Shown: piece by piece, positions 15,775 through 21,237 of the stretch
Position numbering within the stretch: the first letter of the stretch is position 1
Layout of the letters: each line of letters begins with the position of its first letter
From: Caryophanales bacterium
Lineage (GTDB): Bacteria > Bacillota_I > Bacilli_A > RF39 > UBA660
Direction: 5' to 3'
Length of the DNA stretch: 21,237 nt
Assembly: GCA_016291895.1 (NCBI GenBank)
Contig: JAEEZO010000071.1
Location: forward strand, 1-21,237
Made by a program: the position numbers and the translations under genes
Notes under the pieces: generated by a model
Database searches by the model: none
What the model saw: only the letters and a program-made list of their open reading frames with translations
Told to the model about the DNA's origin: nothing

Positions 15775-16272
15775 ATGAAGGAGATTGGCGAAGAATTACG
15801 ACAGCTTAGAAAAAAAAGTGGTGTTGATATTAGTGAAGCAAGTCATGATTTAAATATTTCTGAAGTTGAACTTGAATGTATTGAAGCCGGTAATGCTAAA
15901 GCTTTTAAAGATATTTATGAATTAAAAGATAAAGTAAAAACTTATGCTAAATACTTAGGTTTAAATGAAGAAAAAATAGATGATGACTTCAACGATTTTT
16001 TATTTGAAAAAACTTCTAAAATATCAATCGATGATATCAAAAAAATAAAGGAAGAAAAGAAAAAAGAAAATAGTGAGGAAGAAGATCGTGTATCATCTCC
16101 TTATACAAAAATAAAAATGAATCGACATGAGGTTGCACCAATTATATTTGCAATCGTCATACTTCTTTTAATTGCGGTTGTAGTTTATGTAGTATTAAAA
16201 AATGTAAAACCAAAGAACGATATTGTTAGAGAATTAAACATTGTGGAGGGTTTATATGAATTTACCAAATAA
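15775..16272 (+). CDS. RodZ-like helix-turn-helix membrane protein
   Basis: A 165-residue protein. Residues 1-70 form a RodZ-type HTH (MKEIGEELRQLRKKSG, then ISEVELECIEAGN), the form found in cytoskeleton-binding RodZ/YmfM rather than in DNA-binding repressors. A charged Lys/Glu linker (85-110) precedes a membrane helix (about 120-141). Only about 24 residues follow outside, so the large extracellular domain of classical RodZ is missing. It overlaps pgsA by 17 bases; the ymfM-pgsA order is a common Bacillota arrangement. The start has no upstream Shine-Dalgarno sequence: rnpB ends 12 bases earlier, and AAGGAG lies inside codons 2-3. I keep this start because RodZ proteins begin with this M-EIGE-LR sequence. 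Likely role: cell-shape scaffold with MreB. Confidence 0.8.
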   Translation: MKEIGEELRQLRKKSGVDISEASHDLNISEVELECIEAGNAKAFKDIYELKDKVKTYAKYLGLNEEKIDDDFNDFLFEKTSKISIDDIKKIKEEKKKENSEEEDRVSSPYTKIKMNRHEVAPIIFAIVILLLIAVVVYVVLKNVKPKNDIVRELNIVEGLYEFTK

Positions 16273-16834
16273 AATAACATTATCGAGAATCTTTTTAACA
16301 GTGTTCTTGATAATATTTCTACTTTTTCCTTTTTATAGTGTAGGTATTGTATTTCCAAAATTTGATATTGGAGGAATCGTAGTAGATTTAAAATATTTAA
16401 TAGCTGGTTTGTTATTTATCATAGCAGCTTTAACAGATTTTATTGATGGAAGATTAGCAAGAAAAAGAAACTTAGTAACTGATACAGGTAAAATGCTTGA
16501 TGCGATTGCTGATAAAGTATTAGTTAATTCGGTATTAATTATTTTTGCTGCTAATGGATTTATTCATCCAGTAGTTGCCGTTATTTATATTTTCCGTGAC
16601 GAAGTAGTTAATGCTTTAAGAATGCATTCAGCTAAACAAGGAGTTGTAGTTCCTGCTAGTATCACTGGTAAGATTAAAACCTTCGCTATGATGACTGGTT
16701 TATCATTAATGTTTTTCTACAACATACCATTTGAGTTAATTAATGTTCATGTTGATGAATTCTTAATCTACTTTGCAACAGTTATGTCTGTTGTATCAGG
16801 TGTTGAATATTATCGCGCTATAATGAAAAAATAA
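16256..16834 (+). CDS. pgsA: CDP-diacylglycerol--glycerol-3-phosphate 3-phosphatidyltransferase
   Basis: A 192-residue membrane enzyme that makes phosphatidylglycerol phosphate, the committed step to phosphatidylglycerol and so to the substrate of LtaS-type enzymes. I start it at ATG 16256, five bases after GGAGGG (16245-16250), not at the TTG at 16241. It begins with the typical MNLPNKITLSRIF. The CDP-alcohol phosphotransferase motif is complete: TDFIDGRLARKRNLVTDTGKMLDAIADK, around residues 60-87, with the D-G..A-R...G...D...D residues present. Several hydrophobic segments follow. It overlaps the RodZ-like gene, so the two are translated from one message. Confidence 0.92.
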   Translation: MNLPNKITLSRIFLTVFLIIFLLFPFYSVGIVFPKFDIGGIVVDLKYLIAGLLFIIAALTDFIDGRLARKRNLVTDTGKMLDAIADKVLVNSVLIIFAANGFIHPVVAVIYIFRDEVVNALRMHSAKQGVVVPASITGKIKTFAMMTGLSLMFFYNIPFELINVHVDEFLIYFATVMSVVSGVEYYRAIMKK

Positions 16835-16837
16835 AAG

Positions 16838-16866
16838 TTGCAATAAAAATTATTAAATAGTAAAAT
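16838..16866 (+). promoter_or_regulatory. Predicted promoter upstream of yneF
   Basis: TTGCAA (16838-16843), a 17-base spacer and TAAAAT (16861-16866), 22 bases before the yneF start. No terminator is visible between yneF and the serine T-box, so this promoter may also feed the downstream leader. Confidence 0.6.
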
Positions 16867-16888
16867 ATTAATTACAAGGAGTGGTTTT

Positions 16889-17107
16889 ATGTGGCATGAT
16901 ATTTTAATGATTGTCATTGGTTTAATTGCAGGTGGTGTCATTGGTTTCTTTGTATCAAGAAAAGTAATGGAAAGATATTTAATGAAGAATCCGCCTATTA
17001 ATGAAGAAATGATTAAAGCTTTAATGAGTGGTATGGGTAGAACTCCAAACCAAAAACAAATAAATCAAATGATGAAACAAATGCAAAATGTTAATAAGAA
17101 AAAATAA
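16889..17107 (+). CDS. yneF: UPF0154 family small membrane protein (YneF)
   Basis: A 72-residue protein with one N-terminal membrane helix (about 4-24, GLIAGGVIGFF) and a basic cytoplasmic tail. The tail has the family pattern RKVMERYLMKNPPINEEMIKALMSGMGRTPNQKQINQMMKQM (about 24-65). AAGGAG at 16876-16881 supports the start. The family is widespread in Bacillota and mycoplasmas; its function is not established as far as I know. It has its own likely promoter and precedes the serine T-box unit without a terminator. Confidence 0.88.
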   Translation: MWHDILMIVIGLIAGGVIGFFVSRKVMERYLMKNPPINEEMIKALMSGMGRTPNQKQINQMMKQMQNVNKKK

Positions 17108-17111
17108 ATCA

Positions 17112-17293
17112 TAAGAAAGATAATAATAGTAATTTTATTTATAGAGAGTAACTACTTGGTGGAAAGTTATAATAAAACCTATTTATCTCCTTTCTAGAGG
17201 ATTTAATAAATCCCGGGATGACCGTTATCAAATTAAGTTATAAAAAGGATGGTACCGTCTATTAAGACTCCTTCACGTACCATTCTTTTTTTA
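17112..17293 (+). promoter_or_regulatory. Serine T-box riboswitch (leader of the HD hydrolase-serS operon)
   Basis: Stem I base AGAAAG (17114-17119) pairs with CTTTCT (17190-17195). An AGTA loop element lies at 17128-17131, and the apical part is GTAAC...TTGGTGGAAAG.TTAT. Stem III is GGATTT/AAATCC (17199-17213), followed by the conserved CCGTTA. The T-box is AGGATGGTACCGTC (17246-17259). The terminator hairpin uses the T-box itself as its 5' arm (17246-17255 with 17277-17286) before a seven-T run, so the two folds exclude each other. The Ser specifier is TCT (17186-17188) or TCC (17188-17190); by eye I favour TCT. The downstream serS supports the assignment. Confidence 0.88.
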
Positions 17294-17306
17294 TTTTGGA
17301 GGATGT

Positions 17307-17825
17307 ATGTTAAAAGAATATTTTAGTGAAGAAGAATATGAGTTATTAAAAAATAATGATAATCTAATTTATAAAAGTTTAGAGATTGTAACAAGATTAT
17401 TTGATAATCAAGTAGATAAAGGTGGCATGCCTTATGTAATTCATTTACTAAAGGTATATGGAGGAGTAGATGATTATCTAGAAAAAGTTTGTGCGCTTTT
17501 GCATGATGTTGTAGAAGATACAGATGTTACTTTTGAAGACTTAAGTGATATTGGTTTTCCAAGTGAAGTAATTGATGTATTAAAGATTCTAACAAAACCA
17601 CATGGAGCTGATTATCAAGTTTATATCGATGGTATTGTAAATAGCAATAATGTTCATGCAATGAATATTAAACTCTCGGACTTAAGACACAATATGGATA
17701 TTAAAAGAATTGTTAATCCAACAGTTAATGATTATGAAAGAGTTAATAAAAGATATGCACCAGCATATTCTAAAATACAAAATAAATTAAATGAATTAAA
17801 GGAGAATGAAAATGTTAGACATTAA
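17307..17825 (+). CDS. Single-domain SpoT/MESH1-like HD hydrolase
   Basis: A 172-residue soluble protein with GGAGG just ahead of the ATG. It has every landmark of the metal-dependent HD domain of RelA/SpoT hydrolases: His46 (PYVIHLLKV), His66-Asp67 with Glu70-Asp71 (ALLHDVVEDT), the ILTKP segment (94-98), and Lys122/Asp125/Asn129 in IKLSDLRHNMD. There is no synthetase, TGS or ACT domain, so it resembles a small alarmone hydrolase (MESH1 type) that would split (p)ppGpp to GDP/GTP plus pyrophosphate; the substrate could also be another nucleotide. It lies between the serine T-box and serS and overlaps serS by 14 bases, so uncharged tRNA-Ser should raise both. Confidence 0.78.
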   Translation: MLKEYFSEEEYELLKNNDNLIYKSLEIVTRLFDNQVDKGGMPYVIHLLKVYGGVDDYLEKVCALLHDVVEDTDVTFEDLSDIGFPSEVIDVLKILTKPHGADYQVYIDGIVNSNNVHAMNIKLSDLRHNMDIKRIVNPTVNDYERVNKRYAPAYSKIQNKLNELKENENVRH

Positions 17826-19101
17826 ATTTGTAAGAGAGAATAAAGATATAGTAAAAGAAAATATTAAGAAGAAATTTCAAGATGAAAAACTACCTCTAGT
17901 AGATGAAGTAATTAAACTAGATGAAGAGTTTAGAAAATTAAAAAATAATCAAGATGAACTTCGAAGCAAGAGAAACACAATTTCAGCTGAGATTGGTGCC
18001 TTAATGAGAGAAGGTAAAAAAGAAGAAGGACTTGCCAAGAAAGAAGAAGTTAATAAAATTAACGAAGAGATTGCTAAAGAGGAAAATAGAGAAGGTGAAC
18101 TTGCTGATGAGATTAAAGGTATCATGATGAAGATACCAAACATCATTGATGATTCTGTTCCAATTGGAAAAGATGATACCGAAAATGTTGAGATCGAAAA
18201 ATTCGGTGAACCAGTTGTACCTGATTATGAGATACCATTCCATGGAGATATTTTAGAAATGATGAACGGTCTTGATAAAGATGCATCAGGAAGAACAAGT
18301 GGTAATGGGTTCTATTATCTTATTGGTGATGCAGCACGTCTTCATGAAGCGATGATTGCCTATGCAAGAGACTACATGATCAATGCAGGATTCACTTATT
18401 GCATCCCTCCATTTATGATTCACTCTGATGTTGTTAATGGCGTTATGTCATTCGCTGAAATGGAAAATATGATGTATAAAATTGAGGGTGAAGATTTATA
18501 CTTAATCGGTACAAGTGAACATTCAATGATTGGTAAATTTAAAGATCAAATTGTTAAAGAAGATAGTCTTCCAATTACGATGACAAGTTACTCTCCATGC
18601 TTCCGTAAAGAAGTTGGAGCTCATGGAATTGAAGAGCGTGGAGTATACCGTGTTCATCAATTTGAAAAACAAGAAATGGTTGTTCTATGTAAGCCAGAAG
18701 ACTCTATGGATTGGTACAACAAAATGTGGCAATTATCAGTTAACTATTTTAGAAGTTTAGAAATACCTGTTAGAACTCTTGAATGTTGTTCAGGTGATCT
18801 TGCTGACCTTAAAGTTAAGTCATGTGATGTAGAAGCTTGGAGTCCTCGTCAACAAAAGTATTTTGAAGTTGGAAGTTGTTCAACTTTAGGTGATGCTCAA
18901 GCAAGAAGATTAGGAATTAGAACTAAAGGTGAGAAAGGAACTTATTTTGTCCACACTTTAAATAACACAGTTGTAGCAAGTCCACGTGGATTAATTGCAT
19001 TCTTAGAAAATCACTATCAAGAAGATGGTACGATTACGATCCCAGAAGTCTTAAGACCATACATGGGTGGTATGGATAAAATAGTTTTAAATAAAAAATA
19101 G
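17812..19101 (+). CDS. serS: Seryl-tRNA synthetase
   Basis: A 429-residue class II synthetase charging tRNA-Ser (and tRNA-Sec if present). ATG 17812 lies seven bases after AGGAG (17800-17804); an ATG at 17806 is too close to it. The N-terminal half (about 1-105) is the long antiparallel coiled-coil arm that grips the tRNA variable loop, rich in Lys/Glu heptads. Class II motif 2 is seen as SPCFRKEVGAHGIEERGVYRVHQFEKQEM. Motif 3 is the LNNTVVASPRGLIAFLENHYQ block, with the catalytic Arg in SPRG where many SerRS have GR(T). Length is normal. It is translationally coupled to the HD hydrolase gene and controlled by the T-box upstream of both. Confidence 0.96.
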   Translation: MLDIKFVRENKDIVKENIKKKFQDEKLPLVDEVIKLDEEFRKLKNNQDELRSKRNTISAEIGALMREGKKEEGLAKKEEVNKINEEIAKEENREGELADEIKGIMMKIPNIIDDSVPIGKDDTENVEIEKFGEPVVPDYEIPFHGDILEMMNGLDKDASGRTSGNGFYYLIGDAARLHEAMIAYARDYMINAGFTYCIPPFMIHSDVVNGVMSFAEMENMMYKIEGEDLYLIGTSEHSMIGKFKDQIVKEDSLPITMTSYSPCFRKEVGAHGIEERGVYRVHQFEKQEMVVLCKPEDSMDWYNKMWQLSVNYFRSLEIPVRTLECCSGDLADLKVKSCDVEAWSPRQQKYFEVGSCSTLGDAQARRLGIRTKGEKGTYFVHTLNNTVVASPRGLIAFLENHYQEDGTITIPEVLRPYMGGMDKIVLNKK

Positions 19102-19104
19102 AAA

Positions 19105-19135
19105 AAAAGAAGTGTTTTGCAAGAACACTTTTTTT
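19105..19135 (+). terminator. Rho-independent terminator after serS
   Basis: AGTGTT (19111-19116) pairs with AACACT (19124-19129) around TTGCAAG. The stem extends through flanking A and T runs, and the 3' side ends in a T tract. Confidence 0.75.
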
Positions 19136-19242
19136 ATTTGAATTGTGAAGCAATATTTTATATGTTTAACTCTTTTTATTTATTCATTTTATATATAAGA
19201 AAAACGTCAAAAAATTATATTGAAATTTTTTTATATAAATAC

Positions 19243-19271
19243 TTGATTTTTATTGCATCTTAATGTATTTT
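19243..19271 (+). promoter_or_regulatory. Predicted promoter of the terminal surface-adhesin gene
   Basis: TTGATT (19243-19248), a 17-base spacer and TATTTT (19266-19271). Transcription would start near 19278, just before the hairpin at 19285. Moderate match in very AT-rich DNA. Confidence 0.45.
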
Positions 19272-19284
19272 AATAAGATGTGTG

Positions 19285-19336
19285 GGAATGTATATTCTCA
19301 AATAAAGTGATTTGGAGTGTATATTCCAGGCTTTTT
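19285..19336 (+). promoter_or_regulatory. Leader hairpin / repeated element ahead of the surface adhesin
   Basis: GGAATGTATATTCT (19285-19298) and GGAGTGTATATTCC (19314-19327) are near-identical direct repeats and can also pair as RNA over 14 positions, four of them G-U, around a 15-base loop. Five Ts follow at 19332-19336. It could be a 5' stabilising stem, an attenuator or a tandem operator. The sequence alone does not decide. Confidence 0.4.
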
Positions 19337-19356
19337 GAAATAGGAGATGATTTTTT

Positions 19357-21237
19357 ATGAAGAAAGTTTCAAGAACTTTACTAGTAATGTTATTAATTTT
19401 TGTTATGTTTTTAAATATTACTGTTAAAGCTAATGGTGATTATTCAACTTTAAATGGTGAAGAGATATCAGGTGATATATCTTTGGATGAGAAAGAAGAT
19501 ATAAATTTAGATAGGCCCCCAGAGGCACCACCAGATTCGGATAAACAATTATCTTCTAATCAAACAAAAGAATCAGGTAAACAAATAGAGATTGTTGAAA
19601 CTGTTTCAGATAAAAAAACAGGTGGAGAAGATTTAGTTGATGAATCTATTGATAATCCCATTACTGATGATATAGGTACTAATATTCTTAGTGAACCAAC
19701 TGAAGAATCAAAGAATAATAATTTAGATAATCCTTCAAATGGTGAAACAGAAAGTAATAATATAGATGCTGCTATAGCCAATGAACCTAGCGAACCAACT
19801 GAAGAATCAAAGAATAATAATTTAGATAATTCTTCTGGTGATACAAGAAGTAATAATACAGAGGCTGCTATAGCTAATGAACCTAGTGAACCAACTGAAG
19901 AATCAAAGAATAATAATTTAGATAATTCTTCAAATGATGAAATAGAAAGTCGAAATACAGAGGTTACTATTGTGGAAGAACCAACAGACGTTAATAATGA
20001 AAGCGATGGAAGTGACACTGGTGAAGTTGTTCCTACTTCCGTACCTGTGGTTAAGAGTGCGCCTGTTCTTAGAAACTCAGCATCAACAAATATGGCTGAT
20101 TATCTTACTGGTGTAACAATAGATGCTCCTAAAGAGGGTAATATATATCACCTTGTACCTGGAACTAGATATAATGTTTCTCTTCATTTTAGCGAAGGAG
20201 AAAATCTTCAGTTCCCTAATTCTGGAAGCATGACATATCAATTACCAACTGGTTTTGAAAATGTTGTAATTAATGGTGGTCAAGTTGACATAGTAGTTAC
20301 TGATGGCGGTCAGAATTATACAGTCTCTGGAAATACATATTCAATATCTAATGGTGTTGTTACTTTTACATGGAATACAAGTGATCCTAATTTTCAAAGA
20401 TTAGCTGAAGCAACTAATGCTCAGTTTAATATGGATTTCAGTGGCTCTTTTGATCAAAATCACAACCAAATAGAATTTTCAAGTGATGTTGTAGCAAATC
20501 TTTTATTTGATGAACCAACAACTGGTAAGTTAGAACTTAATAAAACAGGAACATGGAATCCTGAAACTAATACAATTAATTATACTATTACAGTTAAGGC
20601 ATCTGGTGGTGCTTTAACAAATGTTGTTGTTACAGATACAATGGATGGTAGTGCACTAATATTTAATCAAGATGTTAGTATAACTGGTAATTCAAGTGCA
20701 CCAATAGAAAGTCAAATTACAGCTAATGGATTTGTATATAAATTTCCATCTATGAATGCTAACGAAATAATTACCATCACTTATACGGCTAGCATAGATT
20801 CTAGTCAATTAAATCCTATTGTTAACAAAGGAAAATTTACTTATGATGAAACTAATAATAAAGTTAAGGTAAAAATTGATAAAGAACCAGACGAGGTAGA
20901 AAAAGAATTTTATTTTGTAAATGAATATTCGTCTATGAATAAAAGTGGAGAGTTATCTCCTGATGGTAAAACTATTACATGGACAATAAATTTAAATAAA
21001 GAACGATTTGCATCAATAGCTGGTGCAACAGTAACTGATACAATAGCTGCGAATTCACGTGGAATTATGAATTATTCTGGTTCCGGAATTACAATCGTAG
21101 TAACTAAAGAAGATGGAACTACTGAAACAAGAAATGTTTCATGGGCTGATGTTGGAATGACAGGTGAAGGAGATTATTCATGGACTTACAATGTTCCAAC
21201 TAGTGATGGAAAATATTCTTATGTGATTACATACACG
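19357..21237 (+). CDS. Large secreted surface adhesin, N-terminal part (runs off right edge)
   Basis: The frame is open for 627 codons to the window end, starting at ATG 19357, ten bases after AGGAG. A signal peptide covers 1-25 (ends VKA). Residues about 26-235 are acidic, Asn/Ser/Glu-rich and probably unstructured, containing three copies of a 32-33-residue repeat. From about 245 beta-sandwich modules of the streptococcal/staphylococcal adhesin kind begin: YHLVPGTRYNVSLHFSE with SMTYQLPTGFE, then TGKLELNKTGTWNPETNTINYTITV, VVVTDTM, ITYTASID (DUF11/SdrG-like), and another starting NKSGELSPDGKTITWTINLN. Such proteins usually end in B-type repeats and a sortase signal, which would lie outside the window. 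Ligand and anchoring are unknown. It is separated from serS by a terminator. Confidence 0.7.
   Translation, partial: MKKVSRTLLVMLLIFVMFLNITVKANGDYSTLNGEEISGDISLDEKEDINLDRPPEAPPDSDKQLSSNQTKESGKQIEIVETVSDKKTGGEDLVDESIDNPITDDIGTNILSEPTEESKNNNLDNPSNGETESNNIDAAIANEPSEPTEESKNNNLDNSSGDTRSNNTEAAIANEPSEPTEESKNNNLDNSSNDEIESRNTEVTIVEEPTDVNNESDGSDTGEVVPTSVPVVKSAPVLRNSASTNMADYLTGVTIDAPKEGNIYHLVPGTRYNVSLHFSEGENLQFPNSGSMTYQLPTGFENVVINGGQVDIVVTDGGQNYTVSGNTYSISNGVVTFTWNTSDPNFQRLAEATNAQFNMDFSGSFDQNHNQIEFSSDVVANLLFDEPTTGKLELNKTGTWNPETNTINYTITVKASGGALTNVVVTDTMDGSALIFNQDVSITGNSSAPIESQITANGFVYKFPSMNANEIITITYTASIDSSQLNPIVNKGKFTYDETNNKVKVKIDKEPDEVEKEFYFVNEYSSMNKSGELSPDGKTITWTINLNKERFASIAGATVTDTIAANSRGIMNYSGSGITIVVTKEDGTTETRNVSWADVGMTGEGDYSWTYNVPTSDGKYSYVITYT
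19690..19986 (+). repeat. Tandem repeat in the adhesin stalk (three copies, 96-99 bases)
   Basis: Copies begin with SEPTEESKNNNLDN at 19690, 19789 and 19885, so the period is 33 then 32 codons. The first 14 codons are nearly identical in DNA sequence; the rest of each unit drifts (for example AAIANEP in two copies, VTIVEEP in the last). Indels are in frame. This region is likely to vary in copy number between strains. Confidence 0.85.

Noticed and set aside
17949..18243. Two minus-strand frames inside serS
   Set aside because: They lie opposite the Lys/Glu-rich coiled-coil arm; the resulting Ser/Leu/Phe-rich products are composition artefacts.
19560..20018. 152-codon open frame on the minus strand, Ser/Leu-rich with internal repeats
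   Set aside because: It mirrors the tandem repeats of the adhesin on the other strand; it has no ribosome site and no sensible domain.
1..21237. Search for CRISPR arrays, insertion sequences, tRNA genes and phage genes
   Set aside because: I saw no regularly spaced palindromic repeats, transposase or integrase motifs, or cloverleaf-like sequence. The RelA/SpoT-fold and surface genes show no base composition clearly different from their neighbours by eye.

Overview
The window is AT-rich (roughly 30% GC by eye), densely coded and almost entirely on the + strand. It looks like chromosome from a low-GC Gram-positive bacterium (Bacillota). The evidence is GpsB, a type B RNase P RNA next to gpsB, two T-box leaders, a class B sortase, UPF0154/YneF, an LtaS-like protein and AGGAG-type ribosome binding sites. 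I would guess an uncultured gut Bacilli lineage (Erysipelotrichales / RF39-like), but cannot prove it from this sequence. Stops are mostly TAA and Trp is written TGG, so the standard bacterial code fits.

Layout. (1) 1-789, minus strand: N-terminal membrane part of an LtaS-like lipoteichoic-acid-synthase-family protein, cut by the window edge. (2) 982-6941: a compact five-gene sortase-pilus operon with the same parts list as the streptococcal FCT pilus loci: large tip-type adhesin, major pilin, SipA-like signal-peptidase homologue, small anchor-type pilin and class B sortase. A strong terminator closes it at 6942-6976. (3) 7058-9016: a membrane-anchored Big_2 repeat protein carrying an alpha/beta-hydrolase domain. 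(4) 9022-11659: promoter, leucine T-box and leuS. (5) 11764-13326: a second membrane-anchored Big_2 protein with a degenerate glycerophosphodiesterase domain. (6) 13397-14995: a DUF368/PopT-type undecaprenyl-phosphate translocase and a divergent RelA/SpoT-fold protein. (7) 15097-16834: gpsB, the RNase P RNA rnpB, a RodZ-like HTH membrane protein and pgsA. (8) 16889-19101: yneF, a serine T-box, a single-domain SpoT/MESH1-like HD hydrolase and serS. (9) 19357 to the right edge: the N-terminal part of a large secreted surface adhesin with a tandem acidic repeat.

The common theme is the cell envelope: LTA synthesis, pilus assembly, undecaprenyl phosphate recycling, phosphatidylglycerol synthesis, growth and division scaffolding, and surface proteins. 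Two aminoacyl-tRNA synthetase units sit among these genes.

The most interesting points are: the pilus operon, whose SipA homologue has lost both catalytic residues of a signal peptidase (Ser to Asn66, Lys to Tyr103); three short direct repeats upstream of that operon at a promoter with no good -35 box; an alarmone-hydrolase-like HD gene inside the serine T-box operon, with a RelA/SpoT-fold gene about 3 kb away; and the Big_2 protein whose GDPD domain lacks key catalytic residues.
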